Source: Sinohyriopsis cumingii (lineage: Eukaryota > Mollusca > Bivalvia > Unionida > Unionidae). Taken from it: 64,000 bases of DNA. Shown piece by piece: positions 1 to 10,077 of this stretch. The notes under the pieces were generated by a model. The model did no database searches and was not told the DNA's origin. It saw only the letters and a list, made by a program, of their open reading frames with translations. Positions within the stretch are counted from its first letter, which is position 1, and every line of letters begins with the position of its first letter. The stretch covers positions 23,927,308-23,991,307 of the forward strand of contig CM068841.1 of NCBI GenBank assembly GCA_028554795.2, written 5' to 3'. Position numbers and translations under genes: made by a program.

Positions 1-180
1 CCCGTAATGACCGATAGCAAGCTGATGGTCATCACAACCATCCCCTTTTTTCAGAGAGTCACAGTTGCGGATGTAATAAGTTATATTTCTGAATTTAACT
101 AGGAGCTCTTTCTCTTTCACGTCTTGTTCATTTTGGGGACTGCTAGCGGCCTCATCCTGCTGAGTATTGGTTTCGAACAT
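1..180 (-). CDS. Open reading frame running off the left edge, unknown product
   Basis: Reading the minus strand from an ATG at 180, the frame stays open for 60 codons to the window edge, so the real length is unknown. The predicted start is acidic and Gln/Ser-rich (MFETNTQQDEAASSPQ), followed by a mixed polar segment ending at HQLAIGHYG. No domain is recognised. It could be a first exon of a host gene or part of another repeat. There is no match to the viral-like elements elsewhere in the window. The open length alone is weak evidence in AT-rich DNA, but the sequence is GC-richer than its surroundings. Confidence 0.3.
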   Translation of the reverse strand, partial: MFETNTQQDEAASSPQNEQDVKEKELLVKFRNITYYIRNCDSLKKGDGCDDHQLAIGHYG

Positions 181-1396
181 GTATATTAAATATTATATTT
201 GCAATTGATTTCACATCATTAGGAGTTGTTTTTGCACACGTCGGTTTCTTGATATTTGCACTTTTCGATACGGACATTTAATTGGATGTTATGTCATTCA
301 TGAATGCTGTCTTAGTTTTCTTTGAAGCATAGGGCTTCGGATATCCCTCTGGTATAGGCGATCCAATTTAAGCCAATATTGTATAACATCTGAAGCACAT
401 GAGTCGTTAGATTATTAACCGGATATTTATTGTTCATCTTCAAATGGCATGTACTCACTATCCTAACCCTTCCTGTAATAAAGAATAAATACATATTACT
501 AAAGGTACTATCACCCAGCATATCAATGAAATTATCCAGTAAATACTTAAATATAAACTAAAATTAGAGCACTTATACTCATCATTTTGCACCGTGCAGA
601 CCTAATTACAAGAGAGAATGATGCTTATTGGTGAACTTAGTCCAAATATGCTTCTGCCACTAGGACATGTCAGTCGTATATACTTGTAAAATCTTAGTTA
701 ATTGCTGCCCATTACCGGATTGGAGTTATTTTAAATATATGGAAATTTAGATCATGAGTACGGTTTTACTTACGTTTGAGGTGGTGTATAACTTAAAGTT
801 ATGTTGAGAGGCTGGTTCCGACAATGGCATTATTTGCAATATTTCAAATCTTAAAATATTTTTAATAATGAAATAAAGACTACATTATTGAGAAGATAGT
901 TATAGTCATTTTGCTTGTCGTGCAATACGTATCATACGATCACAGTTCAATCCAGTCTAGATAGTGTATGGTAGTTCTTCATTGGCAGTTTATTCAGCGC
1001 GAAATTCGCATAACTTAAAACAAAGGAAATTCCATGCCCTTGATTATTTGTAGCAGATGTCAGATTACTATATTTAATGTATGCTCTGATAAAATGGAGC
1101 TAACGTATAATTACATTAAGAAATGAATATGTACTGCTATAATGCAAGTCGTTACTATGGCTACCTACGACAGATGACTGCACGATTGTTTCAACTTATA
1201 TAGCACCATAAATTGTCACGTTATTTCGTTTCTCTGTATGAGATCAGTTTCACATAATATTCTAGACGATACAGCATTTCTTCGCTCAAATTTGGATATT
1301 TTTTACTGAAAATTCGATTCATGCATAGTATGGATCGTCTTTTAAAACGCGACATAAAATATATTTTTAATGTATCTGAGGGTATGGCATGCGTTG
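181..1396. other. Intergenic, nothing recognised
   Basis: AT-rich sequence with stops in all frames. No repeat shared with the rest of the window was seen. Confidence 0.5.
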
Positions 1397-1645
1397 TAGC
1401 AGCAGGGAGAGTGAACAGATCACTTGCTTATAAGTCCATTTTTAAAAAATAAAATTTCATACGCAAAAAATGAAAAATATAAGAGTAATAACGTCACAAC
1501 GAAGCCTCCAACTAAAACCGAGAGTTTCTCTTATTCGGGTAGCTCATTTTTTTACTTCATCTTTCTCGTTCGTGTTTTCAAAATTTGTAATGTTTTTATT
1601 TACCCGTTGGACAATCATTTTTGGTCACACCCTACTGCTGTAGTG
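1397..1645 (+). repeat. Left terminal inverted repeat of element A
   Basis: Matches the reverse complement of 17464-17713 along its length, beginning TAGCAGCAGGGA and containing the shared block AAAACCGAGAGTTTCTCT at 1514-1531. The inner end (CACACCCTACTGCTG) is roughly the inverse of the outer end, so the TIR is itself bounded by short inverted repeats. A related block ends element C (47544-47788). Confidence 0.85.
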
Positions 1646-1677
1646 TGTGAGTAATTAAATCATTATTATATCAATAA

Positions 1678-2650
1678 TGGAATATCGCACAGCTAGATTA
1701 GTTTGAGACTGACAAGATGCAGTTAAGAAATATATCCCTGTTCCTAATGCTGTCAAGCAACAAAGACAAGCGAGTCAGGACTCTCAGGTGGAATTTACAG
1801 AGGGTTCAGAACAAATATTTAAAAAAATTGTCGAACCAACAAAGAAAATGACTACAGCAACTGAGCCGGCTCAAACAGCTGAGACATTGCCTGTTGATTA
1901 TTCTGGCCGTCTTCAAGCAGGTCAACCACCACCGCAGCAATCTCCTCAACCATAACCGGAAGTTCAACCAAAACCTATGCCAGGAGTTAGAACTAACATT
2001 ACATATAAATTTACGCCGGAAGGTTTTGCCGCTATCAAAGACCCAGACCAAAAACTTGATATTGCTGCGTTTGGATATTACAATCGAGATAATTATGTAA
2101 AACCCGAATATGTTAAAACTTTTTAAAAAATGCCGATTGGATTAGATATGTAGATCACGTCGCTAATAATATTTAGCAAATCAGACCTGAAGAAGATGTC
2201 AATAATTTTAACATTTTTAACCAGAAGGTAAATGAGCATATTAAAGAATCAATACAAGAGAGGAGACATAAAGAAAACGAAATGAAGTTGCAATTTGAAA
2301 AAGCAAAAGCAGAAATAAGACAAAAAGAAAAAGAAGGTTTGGAACTTGAAGAAATTAAACGATGGAAGAATTGACGTTCTTCACCAAGTAAAAAAGAATC
2401 AGAAGAAAGAGCTGGAAGTGCTCTTGTTACTCGAGGAAGTGGTCTTATTTTTCCATGTCGTAGCAACGTTCTTGCCGATTTTGATAGACTACAAATTCTA
2501 ACTGGCAGAAAACGAGCTGGTAATAATTCACCGGAAATTGTTAATGAAGCAGCTAATATTTGTCAACGATTATTTACAGGCGGTATCATGGACATTAATG
2601 TGTATCGGTCTCTTATAGGTGAAATCGTTTATGACTATCAAAGTTATTGA
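1678..2650 (+). pseudogene. ORF X, charged coiled-coil protein remnant
   Basis: First gene inside the left TIR, about 30 bp from it. Reading from ATG 1678 to TGA 2648-2650 gives ~324 codons with about five internal stops and one net frameshift. The N-terminal half is Gln/Pro-rich; then comes a segment with NITYKFTPEGFAAIKD; then a strongly charged helix-prone stretch (about 2225-2375, many Glu, Lys, Arg); and a conserved-looking tail ending GEIVYDYQSY. It is absent from copies B and C, which lack this end. The function is unknown. By position it may be a structural or scaffold protein, but that is inference. Confidence 0.55.
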
Positions 2651-2682
2651 GTGTATACAATTAGATCAGTGAAAAAATTAGA

Positions 2683-3120
2683 TGATTATACATAATGCCC
2701 AACGTGGACCTGTAATGGTCAGGGTGATATATTCGCGATTACCTACGTATAAAGTTACCTGCGTTACAGGGTCTATTTAGAAGGATAGACCCAAAAGTAA
2801 TATAAATCGCAAAGCAGATGAGAATGAAAGATATTGACGTTGTTCGTGATAAAGGTATTGGTGCTGTTGGTGATGTTTCTAGTAAAACATTCTCGGCAGT
2901 AAAGGGTAGAGTAGCACTATTAATACGAAGAAAACACCAGCCAGTACAATTGCCCAGCACAGAAGGTACACCTGCAAATATTAGTTAAATAATAAATCAA
3001 GCTGCAAATCAAAAACTAGCAGAGTTGGCTGGTGTACGCATATCAGAAAAAGAAAAAGAAAAAAAAATATAACTGCTAGTCTGATAGCAGGAAGTGGTCT
3101 GCTTGCTAGACAACAATTAT
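2683..3120 (+). pseudogene. Gene Y, small alanine-rich protein remnant (copy A)
   Basis: Matches the copy at 60014-60345 in element C. Shared elements are LFRR, the segment MKDIDVVRDKGIGAVGDV (MKDIDDVRENGIGAVGDI in C), KTFSA, and IINQAANQKLAELAGV. It lies directly before the candidate major capsid gene in both copies. The upstream part (QRGPVMVRVIYSRLPTYK, 2702-2755) is repeated in fragment D at the right window edge. In-frame stops and a frameshift break it. The composition (small residues, amphipathic helix-like) and the position fit a minor capsid or membrane-active virion protein, but no known domain is recognised. Confidence 0.6.
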
Positions 3121-3125
3121 AAAAA

Positions 3126-4437
3126 ATGTTCAAACGAATATTTGATTCAGCATTAGACATGGATGCGCCAGTTCTCAAACATAAATCTGTCCGCGATTAT
3201 CAGTATAATTATCATGATTCATGTGTACCTAATGCACAAGGAAGAATCGCATTACAGGTTCAGGATAAAAGTAGATTTTTCTTACCGGCTGAGGCATTTA
3301 TTGAAGTAGAAGGTAGACAGTTGAGAGCAGACGATACACCATACGGAAATAGTGATCGAGTGGGTTTAGTTAATAATGGCGTCATGGCGTTATTTAACAG
3401 CGACGTATATACATCATTGACGGAAGAAATATTGAATCACACCAGGAAAATGTCGTCGTTGCCACGTCGATACTTGGCTTTGGAAGATACAGCGATGGTG
3501 ACTCTAGGTCAGTTGGTCTGTCAATGATGTTTGCAAAGGATGCCACTGATTTTCTAGAAAACAGAAACGTGACAATAAACGTAGATGTAACTGAAGTTGC
3601 ATCGAAGAAGGAAAATTTCAACTTGGGATTTACAACCCATCGAACAATGTTGAATATCAATGAAAAGTTCTTTTACGCGATTCCACTGTCTCATATCATT
3701 GAATTTTGCAGAAATGTTAGAAAAGTTATATATGACGATGGAACTTGTCAGAAAAGCCACCCAACATTGATGCGATACGGCGTGATGCTGTCGTTGGTGT
3801 TTGTAAAGTAACACTAACAAAACTGTCGCTGTGGATGCCAGTAATAATTCCATCGATCAACGAAGTACAACGGTTACTTTCTTTCATGAATAAGGGCTGT
3901 CAATCAGTATTATGATGGTAGACAATGATTACAGACAGTATTCAAAACAATGCTGCTGGGTTATTCACATGGCATATAGCACCACATCAGGGAATATAAT
4001 CATCAGGAAAATGCAATAGTAGATTCGCAGGAATGAAATCAAATCATATTTGACGCTTTTGGGGTTAGTGATGTTTCTTTGAGGATAAAAGTACATCAAG
4101 AACCTTCTAAAAGCGTTTCGCTAAATTTTGAACACAATCATTTAGCACGTGCATATCATCGTTTGATGACATCCATGGGACGTGATCAGAATGTTGATTC
4201 TGGTTTGCAGATATCTCAGCTGGATTTCACATCGCTGCATCCGATCTATTATTTTTCATTGGAACATTTGGATTTGTTCAGACAATCAGTCGTTCATATA
4301 CACTTAAAAGGTCGTGTAGCTCGGCTGCCCGCTGGCGATATAGAGCAATCCTTATTATTCGCTCAGATAAAACAATGTAGCTTGAAGGTGTAGTTGGATG
4401 AATGAGAATTATTTTTGCCCCAGTATAAACATTTTAA
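3126..4437 (+). pseudogene. Candidate major capsid protein (copy A)
   Basis: About 437 codons from ATG 3126 (MFKRIFDSALDMDAPVLKHK) to a stop near 4437, in several frames. The first 133 codons are open; later blocks include NFNLGFTTHRTMLNINE and IPLSHIIEFC (around 3620-3710) and DFTSLHPIYYFSLEHLD (4222-4272). Element C has the same gene (58650-59976) in the same neighbourhood. I recognise this as a conserved uncharacterised protein family of animal repeats. The length, the lack of any other large structural ORF and its place near the protease make the double jelly-roll capsid the best guess. That is inference from context, not a seen fold. The copy is broken by at least four frameshifts or stops. 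Confidence 0.6.
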
Positions 4438-4459
4438 TTAAATCGCTCATGATATTATA

Positions 4460-4860
4460 ATGTCATATCATTATGTTAGTGCCAGTCTGACTCCTGGTCA
4501 CATTAAAAAACTTAATCAAAATCAGGAAAAATCTGTGGAATAAAAATCACTAAAACGATCAGATCACAGATGGTCAAAATATAAGATCATTGTCAGCACG
4601 TCAACTCGAGCATTCCAGTGACACCAAGCAATCAAAAACAGGCGTTAAACTTAATCTTTGTGCGAGCGCCATTACAGATTCAATCAGACTGACAGTATAT
4701 TTCCGCTTCCTGCAGCTATACCAGCATTACAAGCCGTTGCGGCTTCAGCTGTTGCAAAAGCAGCTGCACATGTCAATGTTAGAACTGCTGCTAAAATGGC
4801 ATTAAATAAAATAACAGGAAAATGATATAAAGACTTCTAAAAAAGGCAAAAGTGTCTTAG
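4460..4860 (+). pseudogene. Gene Z, small Ala-rich structural-type protein remnant (copy A)
   Basis: Starts MSYHYVSASLTPGHIKKLNQ 22 bp after the capsid gene ends. It then changes frame and carries VKLNLCASAITDSIR, followed by an alanine/valine-rich segment, and ends with Lys-rich residues. Element C has the same gene at 58222-58627 (VRLNLSAGVIKDAIK, then KTSKRMGK). A short N-terminal motif, a glycine/alanine-rich helix and a basic tail are usual for small minor capsid proteins of adenovirus and Polinton relatives, but a specific homology cannot be shown here. Confidence 0.55.
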
Positions 4861-4897
4861 ATTGCCAGGAACCCCTCATAGGTACGGATAAGGTCTG

Positions 4898-6498
4898 TGG
4901 GGTTTGGTAGGTTTGGGGTGGGGTGCTCCCAATATATTATTTAAATTACTATGGAAGTGCCAGCCAGGCTCGATGTTGCATAAAGTGAACTTTGTGATAG
5001 AAAGAGGTAAAGCTCCCAGCCCCCGGCCTGCAGTGCCGACAGTTAAATTATTAGGAACATAAAGGTGAAATTCAAAAGAATAGCAATTTCATACAATTCA
5101 ATATCAAATGATAATTTCCTAATCACTCTTCTCCCTCTCGATCAAGCGATAGCTTATTACATCCTGTGATTTATAATGTGAAATCGCCTTCCACCTGTCC
5201 TTGTTTTCTACTCATCTGTATCTATCCTTTCCCGCCAATTCCTTATCTACTTCCGACCGACCTCCTATCTCCTACTCATTGACTGCTCTTCACCAATTTC
5301 TCCTCCACGACTCATTTTCCTCATCCACCTTGATTTTGCTCTCCGACTAGCTTCGATTCACAATCGACTTCTCCACTAGTCTCTATTCCGTGTACCTCCA
5401 AGAGACTCGGGACTCACCACATCGGAAGTCTGTCCCCTAAAAGCTTCATGTGAAAACACAAGGACGTTAACAAATTTCCTTAACCATCTCGTCTCACGCT
5501 AAACCAACAATCAATCATCAGATAAAGGCTATTACCATTTTCTGTCACGTATTCGTGCACATCGAAATACCCATCCGCTCTTGTATGTTAAACAACGTCG
5601 TAATAAAAGCACGGTATCAACTACTTAATCATACAGGCATCAATAATTACGTCAAACTGTACACATATATTATTAATCTCAGTATACTGAACAAAAGCAC
5701 AGCAATTATACTCATCTCTGTACATTACACTCCCACAAGTGTACACAAATATTCAAATATCCATATTAACTAATTTTACACACTGTAACCATTTTCCAAA
5801 GTTACAATTTAATTCAACAGTTGCAAAATCAAGATTATCACATGAATAAATGCACTAGTTTACTACGAATTAACCAAATAGAGAATTACAATATTAATTC
5901 TAACTACGAGCTAGCAATCTATATAATTCTTTACATAATCATAGCTCATTTCTCAAATACGCATGTAAATTAAACACTACAAAGGTAGTTCTACGTACTA
6001 ACTAGTCTAGTAATGAAGGATACATGCTGCACATAAATACAATTACAATGCCGTAATATTTTGCAACAATCCAATAAATAACTCACTGACATTTACGAAG
6101 CCTTGTCTTTCTTTTGAATTTCCCTAGTTGTCCAGCCAATTCACTTCTTAGCACGATGTCTCACAATTACTGGTGGTTTTTACCCTATTCTGTTAAATTC
6201 GTGTTGAAATACTGACCACGCCCTCTCTCAATTCCGATTGGATATCGATTCTACCCTGTTTTATTCCACTTAGCAGAGAATGCTCCAGCCGTTTGTCAAC
6301 GTGGTGAGATTTACGTCGCCAATAAGGGTCATTTGTTCTTGAACAAATCTTTCAACGTTCACATGTGATTTTTGACAAGCTGAGCTCTCGTAACAATTCC
6401 GAACAGGACCACTATAGCCGCGGAGTCTAACATATACACATGGTTTCTAACCATGTCCTATATTCTTGACTTAAAATATCGTAGCCAGGCACGTAAAA
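4898..6498. mobile_element. 1.6-kb insertion inside element A, unclassified
   Basis: Element C runs continuously from gene Z to the protease, whereas A is interrupted here. The flanks align with C: the left part ends ...GATAAGGTCTG and the right part resumes GTCTGATACTTCC. A 5-bp GTCTG stands on both sides (4893-4897 and 6499-6503) and could be a target-site duplication. The insert begins TGGGGTTTGGTAGG, is pyrimidine-rich around 5100-5560 and has no long ORF. No transposon family is recognised. Confidence 0.55.
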
Positions 6499-6535
6499 GT
6501 CTGATACTTCCAGGAAGACTTCGCTGATCCTTCCT

Positions 6536-6922
6536 GTTAAATTTTGATTTACTTTATGCTACTAAAATTTAAGTATCATACATTTTAGTGGTGTTTTTAT
6601 TCATGATCAATTATCGAAACAACCAAAAAGTGTTGTAAAAGGTATTATTAATCTTGATAAAAGATCCAGTCCTGTTACTCATCGGGTGGCATACGCAATT
6701 CATCCACGTGGAATTATTTATTTTGATTCGCATGGGTTAGCTCTACCAAAAGAACTTTTAAATTACGTAGATACAATAAAAAGTCCAGTCTAGTATTCAA
6801 CATTACCAACACAGACAATAACAGATCCGCCATTGTTTGGCCGTGAAGTAATTGCTGTACTCGACGCTGTGTAAGCTTCAACAAAACCACCTCATAAAGT
6901 TGTGGATGAATTATACAAGTAG
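6536..6922 (+). pseudogene. Adenovirus-like maturation cysteine protease remnant (copy A)
   Basis: Conserved blocks: HFSGVFIHDQLSKQPKS, GIINLDKRSSPVTHRVAY, YFDSHGLALPKELLNYVD and LPTQTIT, in the order of the catalytic His, Asp and Gln segments of the adenain/Ulp1-like C5 protease family. This enzyme normally cleaves capsid precursor proteins during virion maturation. The position where the family has its catalytic Cys reads PLFGRE, so the nucleophile is lost, and there are in-frame stops. Element C has the same gene at 57718-58139 with different damage. It is followed 35 bp later by gene V, as in C. Confidence 0.75.
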
Positions 6923-6956
6923 ACGGTCTGCCATGTTAATCAGATCTTAAAGTATA

Positions 6957-7719
6957 ATGGTAGATATTTACGGAACATAAAAAGTACGGAATAACTCACG
7001 AAAATGTGAGTAAACATATTAGTGATGAAATATCTGAATTATTAAATCTTGCAAATGTAGATCCAAACCAAGTGGTTACATTTCAAGATCAGCAAGGAAA
7101 ATTAAAAACAGCCTATCTTTCATTGAAAGATATTATAGTTAAAATTGAAAATAGTAATAAATTTAAAAATAAAAAAAAATTAAACCTGATGTTATTATAT
7201 CTACGATCTCAGATAATATTCGTGGTCGAGTACAAAAGTACCATGATACAATGACTGGTTCGGTCAATATGACTATTAAAAAAATCACTGATCTTGGAGA
7301 AACGAAATCAGACAATGACGTAGTAACGAAGAAATTAATCCTTCAAATGATGAACTCAGTTAATAATGAAATGACATCCTTTAAATCTGATTATAATACT
7401 CATGTGCAAACATTTTTAAATTTTCGCAAATGAGTAAATGGAGTTCTTGATAAAAAAATTTGAAAAACAATATTTGTTGATATCAAGCTCTTTGACATAA
7501 AAAATGGCCGACAGTGTGGTATATACGTTAGCGTCTGGGCAAGCATTATGATCACCACTTAAGAAATATATCAAACATCGCGCTGTGGTTACCGGTATAT
7601 AAAGGCTATCAGTAATTGGCGTTAAAACATTTTATGTGTTAGTGATGTAGGAGCAAAACAACGAGGAAACATTTGTAGTTGAACCCGAAGAAACAAAGCT
7701 CGGCTTGATTTACTATTGA
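6957..7719 (+). pseudogene. Gene V, conserved unknown protein (copy A)
   Basis: Starts at ATG 6957 (MVDIYGT), matching MVDLYGR in element C (57700). The best preserved block is HISDEISELLNLANVDPN, then VVTFQDQQGKLKTAYLSL and, after a frameshift, MTIKKITDLGETKSDNDV, a helical stretch and FVVEPEETKLGLIYY. The same order occurs in C. It looks like a fairly long, partly coiled-coil protein. I recognise the family as a repeat-borne protein of animals and have no function for it. A fibre- or spike-like virion protein is possible from the heptad-like middle, but this is a guess. Multiple stops and frameshifts are present. Confidence 0.6.
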
Positions 7720-7761
7720 AGTTTTGAATTAGTCGCTAAATTCCCATCTAACTAAAATATA

Positions 7762-8190
7762 ATGGGCATCAAGATTGATGTTCAACGTTTTTGATAGCAT
7801 CAGTAACGTGAATGGCAAACAAAATTTAAAAATATCGTTGACGAGTAAACAGTAAAAGTAATTGAAATACCGCAGACATCTAGTTGTTGTGAACATAAAC
7901 GTGGATTCGGCGTCTACTGTTATCGCCTGAACAGGTATATTGCTATCAACAATAACAATGACATCACCAGTAATTATAACTATTTGTGTTTCAGCTGCAA
8001 CAAAAATTGCTGGTCTTCTTATATCATCGCAAAAAATTATGCACGTGTACAAATACACAATTGCATGAGTATATAATAAAATTAAAGTTATCTTTGCTGC
8101 TATCACCGAGTCTCGGCGATGAAATAATATTAGATTTTGACTTTACACAGATGACTGGGATTTACAAAGATGCAGTGAATGTGATATAAT
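7762..8190 (+). pseudogene. Gene W, small membrane-type protein remnant (copy A)
   Basis: Begins MGIKIDVQRF and contains, across two frames, a hydrophobic Ile/Val/Ala segment with FVSAATKIAG and a C-terminal helical part with TNTQLHEYIIKLKLS. Element C has a better copy at 56333-56794 (TVITIFVSAAITIAGIP, LNEYIIKL, SSMISSSLQDGMISDAEFT). It is probably a membrane-inserting or virion-internal protein. The end is lost at the SINE insertion (8228). No enzymatic motif is seen. Confidence 0.5.
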
Positions 8191-8227
8191 CCATATCTGA
8201 CATTAATAATAATAATAATAATAATTA

Positions 8228-8482
8228 TTGTTGTTGTTGTTGTTGTAGGGTCTAACGCCATTTTTCATCACACGATAGGCTATACATGGGGGCCAGTATT
8301 AATAGTGGAGGAAGAACCCTGGAAAACCCCAAAAAGAACCACAGACCCACGAGAAGCTACTGGCAAGCTTTCTCACATACCCACATTAGCCGAATCCGAA
8401 ACTCGAACCCACGCAGACAGAGGTGAGATGGCAGTGATCCGTAACGAAGAGCGCTTTAGACCACTCGCCCACTCCGGGCCCC
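8228..8482 (-). mobile_element. tRNA-derived SINE (copy 1)
   Basis: On the minus strand it begins GGGGCCCGGAGTGG with a pol III A-box-like region, then a B box (GGGTTCGAGTTTC type), a central domain, and ends in (TTG)n repeats at 8228. It matches the SINE at 22311-22560 closely. It interrupts element A between W and P, so it inserted after the element. Confidence 0.8.
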
Positions 8483-8499
8483 AATATATTAAAAATAAA

Positions 8500-8875
8500 C
8501 AAGCTGGATCTCCCTATTAGCAAATTGTTGGAATTCCCTTGGGTAGTTATCAGATTGAACAAATCAGTGACGAATTTCAGCGCAAAAATGCTATCACTAT
8601 TTACCAACCAACATTACCAGCTGCGGTAGTAATATATTCGCAAGATTATGTTGTAGATATTTATAAATCATCAATCCGACCGGTGTTATGATGGCCTGAG
8701 GTTCTACAAGAATATCAAAAATCATCGGAACCAAAACGAGATGATTATATTTCAGATAAACGATCGTATTGAGTAAATAATCCAAGTTATAAAAAAAATA
8801 TTTTATGGAAAAGATAGAGGTTGAGCCTGACAGTGGTGAAATAATTAATCCATTTCACAGTGATTTATGGTTGTG
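8500..8875 (+). pseudogene. Gene P, candidate minor capsid (penton-like) protein, C-terminal part (copy A)
   Basis: Resumes after the SINE with VGIPLGSYQIEQISDEF, then PAAVVIYSQDYVVDIYKSS and KRDDYISDKRSY. The last two match IEINSLDYAADIYQPSYRS and KRDDSLTDKK in element C (55697-56310), which also keeps the N-terminal half. The arrangement (a short capsid-surface type protein downstream of the main capsid and protease genes) and the N-terminal motif in C suggest a minor capsid protein. The assignment is tentative. The N-terminal half is missing here. Confidence 0.5.
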
Positions 8876-8916
8876 ATATGGAAAAAGCAGAGAGTCATAA
8901 TCCAATGAACACAACA

Positions 8917-9583
8917 AAAATACTTTTGATCGTATTAATCGTGTTCACAAGCAATATTTAGACAAATTATGCCAGTTATGTATCGAGTATCTTTTTAACA
9001 TGACGTCAACACAAACAAAATAAGAAATTTTCAATCATCAAACAAATAGAACTTTCGAACCAGTTTATATTTGATATTGAAATTGTTCATCAGAGTATTA
9101 TGCGGGCAGTAATCAAGACTGAAGGTAGATATAATGATGGTACTCCATATAAACAATTATTTATTGATAATTATTTGACTGCAACAAAACCACTAATGAA
9201 AGCAGATTTACAAATATTTAAAATCCTTGATTTAAAGCTGACCAACTAAAAAAATCAGTCAGCGATCTGATCAATGAAAACTTTTCTAAATGTGTCGAAT
9301 CATGGATAAAATCATCACCACCAGCAAGTATTTTCAAACATAACAATGATCCGTACGGTGGAAGCCGTCATATTTCACAGGAACTTGTAAATATTACGTT
9401 AAAGATCGCGGTTAATCTTGTTTGTGATGCAATTGATGACAGTTATCAAATCGATCGTGAAAAATTTAGTCAGGCTCAGCAACGATATATTTTATACACA
9501 TTTACGCCTCAAGTACCTTCTGGATTTTTGATTGTACAAGAACATATTAATCCGGTCTATTTTCGATGTCATACACCGCTATA
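8917..9583 (+). pseudogene. Gene Q, conserved unknown protein (copy A)
   Basis: Reads through NTFDRINRVHKQYLDKLCQ, then TEGRYNDGTPYKQLFIDNYL, SIFKHNNDPYGGSRHISQEL, VNLVCDAIDDSYQID and RYILYTFTPQVPSGFLIVQE. Element C (54950-55600) has the same blocks: KHNNAPYGGGRHI, VCDAIDGRYEVD, RYILDTFTPQVPPSYLIVQE. It is a conserved single gene of the element family with no domain I recognise. It is the last rightward gene before the repeat array. One or two stops and frameshifts break it, but the 3' half (9270-9583) is almost intact. Confidence 0.55.
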
Positions 9584-9795
9584 ATCAAGGATATTTTTCA
9601 AACATTCTGACCGATTGGGACACTTGCTTGATTCGCAACATGAAGTCTTGAAGCTGAATCTGTATATAAGATCATAGATCTTCTCGTTAGTTCTTGATTT
9701 TCAAACCTGGTTCATAATGCGGGAAATAAAAGATATACAACATCATTTATTTGTTAGTGATTCTCGCGAAAATGTCTGGTGTATCATATTTAAAA

Positions 9796-10077
9796 AACGA
9801 AATTTAGTCAGATTTTATGATTGATGGGGTAAAAGGATACACAAAATAACGAAATTTAGTCAGATTTTATCACTGAAGGGGTAATAAGATACACAAAATA
9901 ACGAAATTTAGTCAGATTTTATCATTGATGGGCTAAAAGGATATACAAAATAACGAAATTTAGTCAGATTTTATCATTAATGGGGTAAAAGGATACACAA
10001 ACTAACGCAATTTAGTCAGATTTTATAACTGATGGGGTAAAAGGATGCACAAAATAACGAAATTTAGTCAGATTTTA
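9796..10077 (+). repeat. 52-bp tandem repeat array (copy A core)
   Basis: Five to six units with starts near 9796, 9848, 9900, 9952, 10004 and 10056, each beginning AACGAAATTTAGTCAGATTT and containing GATGGGGTAAAAGGATACAC. Regular 52-bp spacing and near identity show recent or homogenised repetition. Confidence 0.9.

Noticed and set aside
3394..3660. Minus-strand frames overlapping the capsid gene (also 3554-3853)
   Set aside because: Shadows of the plus-strand gene; the homologue in element C supports the plus frame only.
8228..8482. A functional tRNA gene
   Set aside because: Only A- and B-box-like words with SINE body attached; no acceptor stem closure could be drawn.
9796..10077. Regularly spaced repeats that could be read as a CRISPR-like array
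   Set aside because: Units are directly adjacent with no unique spacers, in a eukaryotic context, with no cas genes; it is a plain tandem repeat.
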